From NCBI GenBank assembly GCA_018814045.1, contig JAHJAR010000203.1:18536-82535 (forward strand): DNA of 64,000 bases. Reading direction: 5' to 3'. The first letter of the stretch is position 1. The number at the start of each line of letters is the position of its first letter. Shown piece by piece: positions 51,706-60,785 of the stretch. A program made the position numbers and the translations under genes. A model generated the notes under the pieces. The model had not been told where the DNA came from and did not search any database. It worked only from the letters and a program-made list of their open reading frames with translations. This DNA comes from Planctomycetota bacterium. Lineage in GTDB: Bacteria > Planctomycetota > Phycisphaerae > UBA1845 > Fen-1342.

Positions 51706-54391
51706 AACTCGGAAGGTCAAAACCAAGAAGTCCGACGCCGCCGAGAATGCAACGGATGCCAACACCGCGCCCCAAACGCCGGACGCAGGCGCGTCTGACG
51801 AGAAGACGGCTGCGCCCAAACGAGCGTCCCGTTCGCGCGCTGCAGCAAAGAAGGCGCCAGCGGCACAGCCGACCTTGAAGAAGACCGAAACCACGAAGGC
51901 TGCCAAGCGGCGCAAACGCCGCAAGACCGCCTCGGACAAGTCCGTGACTGCCGACGAGACCGGTTCGGCGGCATTCGAACCGCGTGGAAAGGGTGCGCCG
52001 GAAGGCCCACGGCCTTTCTCGCCGGTAGCCCAGATGGAAACGTCAGACGGCGGCATCGTCATTCGTTTTCCACCGGTCGCCCCGCCGCCATTCGCGCGGG
52101 ACGACGAGAGCATTGCGCCCGAGTTCAACCAGTCGTCGGCCGTGGGTGTGCTCGAGCAACCGCCCGTCAAGAGATTCACCCTGCCGGACAGGGCCGAGCC
52201 TGGACCGGAGCCGGTGGAGCCACCAGTCGAGGAACCGGCCGGGCCAGTGGAAGCCGAGTCGGCGCAGCCACTGGTCGAGGAAGCTGCCGCGCCGGCCGCT
52301 CCCGAGCTGGAAGAGCCGCCCACAGCCGATACCGTGGGGCCGACTGAGGCAACTTCGCCCGCCCCGCACCCGAGCGAAACCGGCGGCCGCAGACGCCGCG
52401 GGTCGCGCCGTCGCGGCCGCAAGGCACAGCCGGCCACGGAGCCCATCGCGCAATCGCAACCGTTCCACGCCGCTACCCCGAGCAAACCCCAGCGCCCCGA
52501 CGAGGAGCAGCTTACCCCCAGCCAGAAGCGCCGCCTGCGCCGAAAGCGGCGCGCCAAAGCGGCGCGCCCCGAGGCAACGCCGGCTGCCACAAACGCGAAA
52601 CCCGCCGTAGCAGTGGAGCAGGCGGTCGAAGCGGAAGTAGCCGTAGTGACGGCCGAGCCACCGGTCGAAATCGACGAACCATCCAAGACGCAGAAGCCTC
52701 CCGCCCGCAAGCGTCGGCGCTCGCGCCGCCGTAACAAAACCGCCCCGGCGGAGGCCGCAAAGGCCGCTGCCAAGCCGACCGAGGATAGAGAGGACAAGGA
52801 GGACGAGGAGGACGAGGAGGACGAGGACGGACGGCAGGCCAGATCAGGTGCACCGTTGGGGCCGGTTACCAAGGAGATGATCATAAACTTTGCCCCGCGT
52901 GAGGAATGCCGAATTGCCATTTTACATCGCAACAAGCTGGAGGAGATCTATCTCGAGCGCGCCTCGTCCGAAAACCACGTGGGCAACATCTACAAGGGCA
53001 TCATCACGAACGTCGAACCCAGCATTCAGGCCGCCTTCATCGACTTCGGGCTGAGCAAGAACGGGTTCCTGCACATCACCGATCTGCATCCGCAGTACTT
53101 CCCCGGGGGCGGCGACCAGACGGAAGACGTCGGCCGCAAGATCCCGCGGCGAAACCGCCCGCCCATTCAGCGCTGTCTGCGCCGCGGCCAGGACATCCTC
53201 GTGCAGATCACGAAAGAGGGCATCGGTACGAAGGGCCCCACGCTCTCCACGTACCTGAGCATTCCCGGACGCTTCCTGGTCATGATGCCGGGAATGCGAC
53301 ATCTCGGCGTCTCGCGCAAGATCGAGGACGAAGACGCGCGGCACAAGCTCCGCAAGCAAATGGCCGAGCTGAGTCTGCCCGACGACATCGGCTTCATCGC
53401 CAGCACGGCCGCCCAGGATCACACCAAGCGCGAGTTGCAGAGCGACTTGAACTACCTCACGCGCCTGTGGCGGCGGGTCGAGAAGCGCACCCACAGCGAG
53501 CGGGCGCCGGCCGAGCTCTACCGCGAGTCCGATCTGGTCATCCGCACGATTCGCGACGTCTTCACCTCTGATATCGAGCGCATCGTGGTCGACGATGTCG
53601 ACGTGGCCAGACGGGCACGCGAGTTCCTTTCCATCTTCAGCCCGCGTTCCCGCGACGCTGTCGTGGAATACACCAACCCGGAGCCCGTCTTCCACAAGTA
53701 CGCCATCGAGGCCGAGCTCGAACGGCTGCACTCCCGGCACGTGCCGCTCAAATCCGGCGGCTCGCTGGTGATCGACCAGACCGAGGCGCTCGTGGCCATC
53801 GACGTCAACAGCGGCCGCTTCCGCACGGAGGACGACGCCGAAACAACCGCCTATCGCATCGATCTCGAGGCCGCCGATGAAATCCCGCGGCAGTTGCGGT
53901 TACGCGATCTGGGGGGCGTGATCGTCTGCGACTTCATCGACGTCCGCCAGGAAGAGCACCGGCGCGAGATCGAACGCCGGCTGGCACGCAACCTGAAGAA
54001 CCACAAGGAGCGTGCCAAGGTCCTGCGGATGAGCGCCTTCGGCATCATCGAACTCACGCGCCAGCGCCAGCGGGCCAGCCTGACGCGCAACGTGTACCAG
54101 GATTGCCACCATTGTCGGGGCACCGGCCTGGTCAAGACCGCCGAGTCGGTCGCGCTCGATGTGATGCGCCTGATCCAGCTCGCAGTGACGCGCGAGGCCA
54201 TCCGCGCCATCGAGGTGGCCATCTCGACGGCCGTGGCCGACCTGCTCCAGAACCGCAAACGGGCCACCCTGCACCGGCTCGAAACGCAGTACCACCGCAC
54301 GATTTCGATCCGGCCCCTGTCGACTTATGGCCTCGACCAGGTCGAAATCCGCTGCTTTGACCAGCGCGGGCGCCTAGTGCCACATTCGTAG
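51662..54391 (+). CDS. rng: Ribonuclease E/G with a long N-terminal disordered extension
   Basis: A ~909-residue endoribonuclease for rRNA maturation and mRNA decay. Residues 1-~400 are low-complexity: Lys/Arg-rich, Pro/Ala/Glu-rich and finally a strongly acidic run of Asp and Glu. The catalytic region starts near residue 406: an S1 domain (NIYKGIITNVEPSIQAAFIDFG), 5'-sensor and RNase-H-like parts, Mg-binding D714 in AIDVNSG and D757/D760 in CDFID, and the zinc-link C815-x2-C818. The usual E. coli disordered tail is C-terminal, so the order is swapped. The start at a TTG (51662, after AAGGAT) is a best guess; it overlaps the DUF2344 gene by 44 bases. Confidence 0.9.
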   Translation: MAKKKATTSRKRVTRTRKVKTKKSDAAENATDANTAPQTPDAGASDEKTAAPKRASRSRAAAKKAPAAQPTLKKTETTKAAKRRKRRKTASDKSVTADETGSAAFEPRGKGAPEGPRPFSPVAQMETSDGGIVIRFPPVAPPPFARDDESIAPEFNQSSAVGVLEQPPVKRFTLPDRAEPGPEPVEPPVEEPAGPVEAESAQPLVEEAAAPAAPELEEPPTADTVGPTEATSPAPHPSETGGRRRRGSRRRGRKAQPATEPIAQSQPFHAATPSKPQRPDEEQLTPSQKRRLRRKRRAKAARPEATPAATNAKPAVAVEQAVEAEVAVVTAEPPVEIDEPSKTQKPPARKRRRSRRRNKTAPAEAAKAAAKPTEDREDKEDEEDEEDEDGRQARSGAPLGPVTKEMIINFAPREECRIAILHRNKLEEIYLERASSENHVGNIYKGIITNVEPSIQAAFIDFGLSKNGFLHITDLHPQYFPGGGDQTEDVGRKIPRRNRPPIQRCLRRGQDILVQITKEGIGTKGPTLSTYLSIPGRFLVMMPGMRHLGVSRKIEDEDARHKLRKQMAELSLPDDIGFIASTAAQDHTKRELQSDLNYLTRLWRRVEKRTHSERAPAELYRESDLVIRTIRDVFTSDIERIVVDDVDVARRAREFLSIFSPRSRDAVVEYTNPEPVFHKYAIEAELERLHSRHVPLKSGGSLVIDQTEALVAIDVNSGRFRTEDDAETTAYRIDLEAADEIPRQLRLRDLGGVIVCDFIDVRQEEHRREIERRLARNLKNHKERAKVLRMSAFGIIELTRQRQRASLTRNVYQDCHHCRGTGLVKTAESVALDVMRLIQLAVTREAIRAIEVAISTAVADLLQNRKRATLHRLETQYHRTISIRPLSTYGLDQVEIRCFDQRGRLVPHS

Positions 54392-54400
54392 GGATTGACA

Positions 54401-55351
54401 ATGTCGCCACCCCGGCACCTGGCCGAACGTCTGCCACCCCTGGTCGAGCGCATCGTCACCAGCTACCTGGCCGATGAACGCACCCAGCATGTGGATCGCG
54501 AATACCTGCCCTCCCAGGCAGCCATCATCGATATCTGCAATCTGCTGCTGGAGCTGACCTATCCCGGCTACGTCGGCCGCATGGGGCTGACGCGGCACAA
54601 TATCAGCTACCACGTCGGCGAATTGCTGCCACGGCTGTGGGAGCTGCTCGCCGCTCAGATCAGCGCCTGCCACTGCCACGAAGAAGAACGGGCCGGGAAA
54701 GCCGTCTCGGACGAGCACGCCGAGTGCCACCGCGCCGCTGCGGCGGAGGCCACGCGTTTCATCGAGCGCATCCCCGAGGTTCGCGAGATGCTCGCCGACG
54801 ATGTGCAGGCCGCCTACGACGGCGACCCAGCCGCGGAGCACACGGCCGAGTGCATCCTCGCCTATCCGGGGATTCTGGCCATCACGATCTACCGCTACGC
54901 CCACGAGCTGTACCAGATGAACGTCCCGCGCATGCCACGCATCATGGCCGAGCACGCACACACGCTCACCGGCATCGACATTCACCCCGGCGCCCGCATC
55001 GGACGCAGCTTCTTTATCGATCACGGCACCGGCGTGGTGATCGGCGAAACCACTGACATCGGCGACTGCGTGAAGGTCTATCAGGGTGTGACACTCGGCG
55101 CCCTTTCCTTCCCCAAGGACGAACGCGGACACCTCATTCGCAGCCAGAAACGCCATCCCACCGTGGGCAACAACGTCACCATCTACGCCAACGCGATCAT
55201 CCTTGGCGGCAACACGGTCATCGGCGACAGGGCCGTGATCGGCGGCTCAGTCTTCCTGACCGAGTCCGTGGCCCCCGGCCACCAGGTCGCCATCACACCG
55301 CCCGTCCTCAAGGTGCGCCCGCCGCAGCGCCCCCCCGAGCGGAGCGACTGA
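54401..55351 (+). CDS. epsC: Serine O-acetyltransferase (EpsC type)
   Basis: A 316-residue acetyltransferase making O-acetylserine for cysteine synthesis. The N-terminal ~150 residues are the helical domain of the longer EpsC form. The left-handed hexapeptide-repeat domain follows: [46 protein letters not shown], with catalytic Asp and His in the [10 protein letters not shown] block, then [29 protein letters not shown]. The last ~10 residues ([10 protein letters not shown]) do not match the usual tail. The ATG at 54401 follows GGGA by seven bases. It starts 9 bases after the RNase E/G stop. Confidence 0.93.
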   Translation: MSPPRHLAERLPPLVERIVTSYLADERTQHVDREYLPSQAAIIDICNLLLELTYPGYVGRMGLTRHNISYHVGELLPRLWELLAAQISACHCHEEERAGKAVSDEHAECHRAAAAEATRFIERIPEVREMLADDVQAAYDGDPAAEHTAECILAYPGILAITIYRYAHELYQMNVPRMPRIMAEHAHTLTGIDIHPGARIGRSFFIDHGTGVVIGETTDIGDCVKVYQGVTLGALSFPKDERGHLIRSQKRHPTVGNNVTIYANAIILGGNTVIGDRAVIGGSVFLTESVAPGHQVAITPPVLKVRPPQRPPERSD

Positions 55352-55443
55352 CCACGCCGTTTGCCGGCTGCCAGACCGTCCGATACAGTTCGACTCGCGG
55401 GGTAGCGCGGCCCAAGCTGTTCGCCACTGAGGGAGGCAGACCG

Positions 55444-55869
55444 ATGGCGTATCGAGTCACGAAAGAACACGTCTGGAGCGCGGCAATCCCGGATCGGACC
55501 GGCGCGCTGGCGGAGGTCCTGCGAGAGCTCAGCACGCACGGCTTGAACCTCGAGCTGATCATCACCCGGCGCGCTCAGCCCGGGCGGGCCCTGCCATTCA
55601 TCTCGCCACTCCGAACGCTCGAAGAGATCGCGATAGCCGAGCGGGCTGGCTTTGCAGAGACCGCTGACCTGCACACTCTGCGCATCGTCGGGCCCAGCCG
55701 GCCCGGGTTGGGTGCGGTGGTAGCGACCGCCCTGGCCGAAGCGGGCATCAACCTGCGCGCCGTATCTGCGGCGGCTTTCGGCGATCAGCAGGTGACCAGC
55801 ATTGCATGCGACACAGAGGACGACGCCGATCGCGCCCGGCTCGCGGTGGAAGAGGCACTGGCCCATTGA
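55444..55869 (+). CDS. Tandem ACT-domain protein
   Basis: A 141-residue protein with two ACT units: residues ~8-60 (WSAAIPDRTGALAEVLRELSTHGLNLELIITRRAQPGR) and ~75-135 (LRIVGPSRPGLGAVVATALAEAGINLRAVSAAAFGDQQVTSIACDTEDDADRA). ACT domains bind small ligands, often amino acids, to control enzymes. The target is unknown; the neighbours are a serine acetyltransferase and a CpaE-like ATPase. A GAGGGAGGC lies eight bases upstream of the ATG. Confidence 0.88.
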   Translation: MAYRVTKEHVWSAAIPDRTGALAEVLRELSTHGLNLELIITRRAQPGRALPFISPLRTLEEIAIAERAGFAETADLHTLRIVGPSRPGLGAVVATALAEAGINLRAVSAAAFGDQQVTSIACDTEDDADRARLAVEEALAH

Positions 55870-56166
55870 CTGGGAGCGGTTCCGCAACTCCTCTCCGCGC
55901 ACGTCCCGCGCGCCTCAGGTGTTCGAACTCCCCCAGGCGGGCCAGGCCGCGCGCCAGACAACCCATAATCCGGCAGGACCGACGGTGATGTTCGCGCTCT
56001 AAGCGGGCAATGTGGGATATTCCCCACGAACGCCGCGAGACCGGATAACCACAGCCCGAAGCCCGCCGTTTTTGGAGCCATGTCTACCCGACAATCGCCC
56101 GATACTCAGGTATGTGGGGCCCGTGGTGTGCTCCGATTTCCTAGTCCTCAAACGGATGAAGTGAAC
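55870..56166 (+). other. 297-bp intergenic region with a short palindrome
   Basis: GTGGG/CCCAC (56012-56016 and 56023-56027) surrounds ATATTC, and might be an operator. A CATAAT at about 55969-55974 could be a -10. An open frame from 56080 continues into the CpaE-like gene. Confidence 0.4.
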
Positions 56167-57378
56167 ATGACCTCGCCACTCCGCATCTGTCTCTTTGACC
56201 CAGTCGGCTCCCCGCGCGAACCATTCCGCGAACCTTTCGACCAACTTCCCCAAACCCATGTGGTTAATGAGTTTGCGACTTGGGAGCAGTTGCAGGAGTG
56301 CTTGGCCTCCACCAACATCGACGCCGTCGCGCTGAATCTGGACGGCACTAAGGACAACGGCTCCTATATCATCCAACGTACCGCCGAGATCGCACCCAAT
56401 TGCAGCATTCTGGCGGTCAGTCGGTCAGACGACCCCAACCTGATCATCAAAGCCATGCGGGCCGGTTGCCACCAGTTCGTCCGCTGGCCGATCGACCGCC
56501 AGGATCTTATCGCCGCCCTCGATCGGCTGCGTTCCGTCCGCACCCCGGCCCCCTCGGTGTCGAAGCGCATCTGCGTGATCGGCTCGGCCGGCGGTGCTGG
56601 AGCTACTACACTGGCGTGCAACCTGGCGCTCGAGCTGTCCCGTCTGACAAGCCAGGCCTGCGCCCTGGTGGACATGAACCTGGAATTCGGCGAGGTGGCC
56701 TGCGCGTTCGATTGCACGCCACGCTATTCCATCGCCGACATCTGTGATTCAGACGTGGAAGTCGATCGCACCATGCTGGAAAGCGTGCTGGAAGAGTTGC
56801 CCTGCAACGTGACGATCCTGTCACGGCCCGATGACATCGCCCAGGCCGGTGCGGTCACACCCGAGGGCGTTCATCAGGTATTCCGGCTGCTGGGAACCAT
56901 GTTCCCGTTCGTGCTGGCCGACCTGCCGCGCGGCGGAAACAACCTCAGCGCCGCGGCCTTGCACGGCGTGGATCACGCCCTGATCATCACGCAGTTGACG
57001 GTATCGTCGCTGCGGAACGCCACGCGCATCTACGAGTGCATGAGTCACATGGGCGTCAGCGCGGATCGCTTCGACATCGTCCTCAACCGCTGCAACGCCA
57101 ACTTCGAACGGATCAAGCCCGAGGACGTGGAAGCCCACTTCCGCCGACCGGTGCTCGCGATCATCCCCAACGACTATCGACGCGTGGCGAACGCGCGTGA
57201 CTTGGGGCACCCGATCTTCACCGATTCTCCCAACAGCACCGCGCGTCTGGCCATCCACGAATTGGCCCGCAAGCTCGCAGCAGGCTACGTCACCGACCCG
57301 GGGGCCGGCGCGAAGACTTCCGGTCTGCTGGCCAAGTTCTGGAAACGATCCCCCGCCGAGCAACAGCCGGCTGGTTGA
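56167..57378 (+). CDS. CpaE-like P-loop ATPase with receiver-like N-terminal domain
   Basis: A 403-residue protein of the CpaE/MinD type used in pilus or other polar localisation. Residues ~1-125 resemble a response-regulator fold (ICLFDPVG, later MRAGCHQFVRWPID). The ATPase domain starts at ~135 with IGSAGGAGATTLACNLALELS, followed by LVDMNLEFGEVA and DLPRGGNNLS. Both lysines of the deviant Walker A motif (KGGxGKT) are replaced by Ala here, so ATP binding is doubtful. It is a lone gene: no tad/cpa pilus neighbours are visible. The ATG at 56167 fits the domain; 56080 is an alternative. Confidence 0.82.
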   Translation: MTSPLRICLFDPVGSPREPFREPFDQLPQTHVVNEFATWEQLQECLASTNIDAVALNLDGTKDNGSYIIQRTAEIAPNCSILAVSRSDDPNLIIKAMRAGCHQFVRWPIDRQDLIAALDRLRSVRTPAPSVSKRICVIGSAGGAGATTLACNLALELSRLTSQACALVDMNLEFGEVACAFDCTPRYSIADICDSDVEVDRTMLESVLEELPCNVTILSRPDDIAQAGAVTPEGVHQVFRLLGTMFPFVLADLPRGGNNLSAAALHGVDHALIITQLTVSSLRNATRIYECMSHMGVSADRFDIVLNRCNANFERIKPEDVEAHFRRPVLAIIPNDYRRVANARDLGHPIFTDSPNSTARLAIHELARKLAAGYVTDPGAGAKTSGLLAKFWKRSPAEQQPAG

Positions 57379-57436
57379 CGGACACGAACCACCGGCCACG
57401 TGCACCACGGATACGGCGTTCGCCACGGCGCCACCA

Positions 57437-58642
57437 CTAACCGAGGCTCTGACCCCGCAGGCGGGCCACCTCGACACAGTCCTTGTCGCCTCGTCCGCTG
57501 AGATTGATCACGACAATCGCGTCGCGCGCCAACTGCGGCGCAAGCTTGACGGCGTAGGCCACCGCGTGCGCCGGCTCCAGAGCCGGGATGATGCCCTCAG
57601 TGCGCGATAGCAACTCGAACGCGTCCAGCGCCGCGCTGTCCGTGGCCGCCACATACTCGACGCGGCCCGTCTTGTGCCAATGGGCATGCTCCGGGCCGAC
57701 ACCCGGATAGTCCAGACCGGCAGAGACGGAATGCACCGGCAAGGTCTGGCCGTCGTCATCTTGGAGGACTACCGTGTGCATCCCGTGCAGAACACCCGGT
57801 CGCCCCTGTGCGAGCGTCGCGGCGTGTCGACCACTGCTGAGCCCTTCTCCCGCAGCCTCGACTCCGATCAGACGCACGGCACTCTCATTGATCAGCGGAT
57901 AGAAGATGCCGGCGGCATTGCTGCCACCGCCTACACAGGCAACGACAACATCCGGAAGCCGGCGCTCGGCCGCCATGATCTGCTCACGCAGCTCGCGGCC
58001 GATCACCGTCTGAAAATCCCGCACGATGGTCGGAAACGGATGCGGCCCCATAACGCTGCCGATCACGTAGTGCGTGTGCTCGACGCTGCCCATCCAGTCG
58101 CGCATGGCTTCGTTGATCGCGTCCTTGAGCGTCTGCTGCCCGCTCCTGACGGTAACGCACTCTGCTCCCAGCAGCCGCATGCGATAGACGTTCAGCGCCT
58201 GGCGGCGGACATCCTCGGCCCCCATGTAGACGCAGCAATCCAGCCCCAACACGGCCGCGGCGGTGGCGGTGGCTACGCCGTGCTGTCCGGCGCCGGTTTC
58301 GGCGATAACCCGGCGTTTGCCCATGCGCCGCGCCAGAAGCGTCTGTCCGAGGGTGTTGTTGATCTTGTGGGCACCGGTGTGATTCAGGTCCTCGCGCTTC
58401 AGGTAGATCTTCGCGCCGCCACAATGCGCAGTGAGGCGGCGGGCGAGATAGAGCGGGCTGGGGCGCCCAGCGTAGTCTCGCAGGTACCCATCGAGTTCGA
58501 ACCAGAAAGCCGGGTCCCGCTGGGCCTGCTCGTATTCCGCTTCGAGCTGCCCGATCGCGCCCATGAGCACTTCGGGCACGTACTGTCCGCCGAAAGGGCC
58601 GAAGCGGCCGCCGGATGCATTCGCCTGCGTAGATTCAGTCAT
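57437..58642 (-). CDS. trpB: Tryptophan synthase beta subunit
   Basis: TrpB joins indole and serine to make tryptophan. The 401-residue product has [16 protein letters not shown] at the N-terminus, the PLP lysine in [22 protein letters not shown], and the phosphate-binding GGGSNAAG. trpA is not adjacent, so TrpB stands alone here. It may act with TrpA encoded elsewhere. There is no ribosome-binding site; a -10-like TAGAAT (minus strand, 58649-58654) lies six bases before the ATG. It converges on the CpaE-like gene. Confidence 0.96.
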   Translation of the reverse strand: MTESTQANASGGRFGPFGGQYVPEVLMGAIGQLEAEYEQAQRDPAFWFELDGYLRDYAGRPSPLYLARRLTAHCGGAKIYLKREDLNHTGAHKINNTLGQTLLARRMGKRRVIAETGAGQHGVATATAAAVLGLDCCVYMGAEDVRRQALNVYRMRLLGAECVTVRSGQQTLKDAINEAMRDWMGSVEHTHYVIGSVMGPHPFPTIVRDFQTVIGRELREQIMAAERRLPDVVVACVGGGSNAAGIFYPLINESAVRLIGVEAAGEGLSSGRHAATLAQGRPGVLHGMHTVVLQDDDGQTLPVHSVSAGLDYPGVGPEHAHWHKTGRVEYVAATDSAALDAFELLSRTEGIIPALEPAHAVAYAVKLAPQLARDAIVVINLSGRGDKDCVEVARLRGQSLG

Positions 58643-58752
58643 GCATGAATTCTAACCGCCGGCGGACATTTCGCGAGGTATCCATGTTGATCGAGTGGAC
58701 CGAGGGTAGCCGTCAGAATCGAGGGCAATCGGGGAGCATCGCGGGAAACTGC

Positions 58753-58900
58753 GTGGGTGCCCCGTCCCGTTTCGTTCGCCTTACAGGCGGATGAACGGGG
58801 TGGGGAATCGACTCGATCGCCAGGTGGTCTTCACCAAACTGATCCGTCCCCCACCCCGATCGCCCGCCCGGCGGCGGCCAATACGGGACGGGGCACCCAC
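58753..58900. mobile_element. MITE-like fold-back element with nested inverted repeats
   Basis: Perfect 18-bp outer arms: GTGGGTGCCCCGTCCCGT (58753-58770) and its complement at 58883-58900. Inside are perfect 10-bp arms CGGGGTGGGG (58796-58805) and CCCCACCCCG (58851-58860), and near the centre a small TGGT/ACCA hairpin. No ORF fits in it. A REP-like unit starts 8 bases after the right arm. Confidence 0.6.
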
Positions 58901-58907
58901 TCGTGAT

Positions 58908-58936
58908 CCGAGCCGCGACCGTAAGGGAGTGGTTGC
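58908..58936 (+). repeat. REP-like repeat unit
   Basis: CCGAGCCGCGACCGT, then AAGGGAGTGGTTGC. It is one of the dispersed family; here it lies in a divergent rather than convergent spacer. Confidence 0.8.
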
Positions 58937-58997
58937 CGCGAAAAGGCCACCAAAGAGAGAACGCCGCTGCCGCAGGGATTCCCGCTCGCACACCCGG

Positions 58998-59006
58998 TGC
59001 TATAAT
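58998..59006 (+). promoter_or_regulatory. Extended -10 promoter of the beta-helix protein gene
   Basis: TGCTATAAT is a perfect extended -10. The -35 region (TTCCCG, 58979-58984) is weak, as is usual for extended -10 promoters. The predicted leader is about 67 bases. Confidence 0.6.
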
Positions 59007-59079
59007 CCAACTAGCAATCACTTTCTACGGGAACGAAGCGGTAGAGGACAGAGGCCACGCAAACGGTGGGCAAGCAGCC

Positions 59080-60630
59080 ATGCAAATCAAATCCTGGATG
59101 GCGACTCTAACGGTGTTTCTTCTGGCGGCGGGCGCTACGGCTCCGGCCCAGACGGTGATCTATGTCTACGACGACGCCCCGCCGGACGGCAACGGGCTGA
59201 GTTGGGCGACGGCGTACGACGACCTTCAGGACGCACTCGCCGCCGCGCCGGATGAGATTCGCGTCGGCGGAGGAACATACCAGCCGTCTGTGCAGTCTGA
59301 GCCGGGAACGCCACGTACCGAGACGTTTGCTCTCGTCAGCGGTGTCGGTATATACGGTGGATATGCCGGCTATGGCGCAGCGGACCCTGACGTGCGCGAT
59401 GTCGTGCTGTACGAGACGATCCTCAGCGGCGACATAGGCATCCCGGTGGACGATTCCGACAACAGCTACCACGTGGTCACCGGCAGCGGCACGGATGCCA
59501 CGGCCGTTCTGGACGGCTTCACCATCACTGCCGGCAACGCAAGCGAGGCGTCCTACCCGCACAGTTACGGCGGCGGGATGTTCAACGTCGAGGGCAGCCC
59601 GACGCTGACCGACTGCACCCTCTGCGGAAACTCGGCCGGCTGGGGCGGCGGCGGGATGTTCAACTTCGACGCCAGCAGCCCGACGCTGACCGACTGCACC
59701 CTCTGCGGAAACTCAACTGACAACGACGGCGGCGGGATATACAACTACGCCAGCAGCCCGACGCTGACCAACTGCACTTTCAGCGCAAACTCGGCCGACT
59801 GGGGCGGCGCCGGGATATACAACTACGCCAGCAGCCCGACGCTGGCCAACTGCACCTTCAGCGACAACAACGCGAGATTCGGCGCCGGGGTGCTCAACCG
59901 CTGGTACAGCAGCCCGGCGCTGACCAACTGCACCTTAAGCGGAAACTCGGCCAACAGCGGCGGCGGCGGGATGCACAACGACGACAGCAACGTGACACTG
60001 ACCAACTGCACCTTCAGCGGCAACTCGGCTGAGTACGACGGCGGCGGGATGTGCAATTACAACAACAGCAGTCCAACGCTGGCTAACTGTGTCCTCTGGG
60101 GGAATATGGCGCCAACGGGACCACAGGTCAACAACGGCAACTCCACGCCGATGTTCAGCTTCTGCGACATCGCCGACTGCGGCGGCAGCGGCGGAAGTTG
60201 GGATCCATCGCTAGGCACCGACGGCGGCGGCAACATCGACGCCGATCCAGTCTTTGTCGACCCTGCCAACGACGACTATCACCTTACCGCAGACTCCCCC
60301 TGCATCGACACCGGCGATCCGGCGTTTGTGCCGCAGCCCGGCGAAACTGACATGGACGGCGAAATGCGCGTGTGGGATGGCGACGACGATGGGCAGGCGC
60401 GCGTGGACATGGGAGCCGACGAGTTCGGCTCGTTCCAGTATGGCGACCTGAACTGCGACGGCGTGATCAACGGCTTCGACATCGATGCGTTCGTGCTAGC
60501 GTTGCAGGGGCCCGCCTACTACGACCCGGTCTATCCCGACTGCCAGTTGCTGCTGGCCGACGTTAACGCCGACGGCGAAGTCAACGGCTTCGACATCGAT
60601 GCGTTTATCGCACTGCTGATCAGGGAGTAG
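59080..60630 (+). CDS. Secreted right-handed beta-helix protein with C-terminal dockerin-like repeats
   Basis: A 516-residue protein with a signal peptide (MQIKSWMATLTVFLLAAGATAPAQ). The body is a parallel beta-helix; from residue ~165 there are at least six Pmp-like units, GGGMFN...SSPTLTDCTLCGNSA, with conserved Cys and Asn. The N-terminal part reads IYVYDDAPPDGNGLSWATAYDDLQDAL. The C-terminal ~70 residues hold two dockerin-like repeats (DLNCDGVINGFDIDAFV and DVNADGEVNGFDIDAFIALL). It is probably extracellular. The closely similar repeat DNA suggests unit duplication. It ends before a REP-like cluster. Confidence 0.88.
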   Translation: MQIKSWMATLTVFLLAAGATAPAQTVIYVYDDAPPDGNGLSWATAYDDLQDALAAAPDEIRVGGGTYQPSVQSEPGTPRTETFALVSGVGIYGGYAGYGAADPDVRDVVLYETILSGDIGIPVDDSDNSYHVVTGSGTDATAVLDGFTITAGNASEASYPHSYGGGMFNVEGSPTLTDCTLCGNSAGWGGGGMFNFDASSPTLTDCTLCGNSTDNDGGGIYNYASSPTLTNCTFSANSADWGGAGIYNYASSPTLANCTFSDNNARFGAGVLNRWYSSPALTNCTLSGNSANSGGGGMHNDDSNVTLTNCTFSGNSAEYDGGGMCNYNNSSPTLANCVLWGNMAPTGPQVNNGNSTPMFSFCDIADCGGSGGSWDPSLGTDGGGNIDADPVFVDPANDDYHLTADSPCIDTGDPAFVPQPGETDMDGEMRVWDGDDDGQARVDMGADEFGSFQYGDLNCDGVINGFDIDAFVLALQGPAYYDPVYPDCQLLLADVNADGEVNGFDIDAFIALLIRE

Positions 60631-60707
60631 GAAGGCAACGAGGCACAAAGGCAACAAGGCAGCGAGGCAACAGGGCGGAGCCACGCTCGCTAGTTGGCCC
60701 CTTGCTC

Positions 60708-60757
60708 GCAACCGCTCCCTTACGGTCGCGGCTCGGTTTCTTACCGTCGCGGCTCGG
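60708..60757 (-). repeat. REP-like unit, reverse orientation, with a partial second unit
   Basis: A reverse unit (60708-60736) reads GCAACCGCTCCCTT then ACGGTCGCGGCTCGG; a partial unit (60743-60757, ACCGTCGCGGCTCGG) follows. They lie between two convergent genes. Confidence 0.85.
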
Positions 60758-60785
60758 TGAGACACTGTGATCGTGAGAGACTTCA

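Larger units (their letters stand above)
58643..59079. other. 437-bp divergent region with a fold-back element
   Basis: It separates trpB (-) from the beta-helix protein gene (+). It holds the trpB -10-like element, the 148-bp fold-back element (58753-58900), one REP-like unit (58908-58936) and an extended -10 promoter (58998-59006). Confidence 0.6.

Noticed and set aside
59560..60080. Near-identical tandem repeats suggesting a CRISPR array
   Set aside because: They are in-frame beta-helix units of a secreted protein, and there are no unique spacers of constant length.
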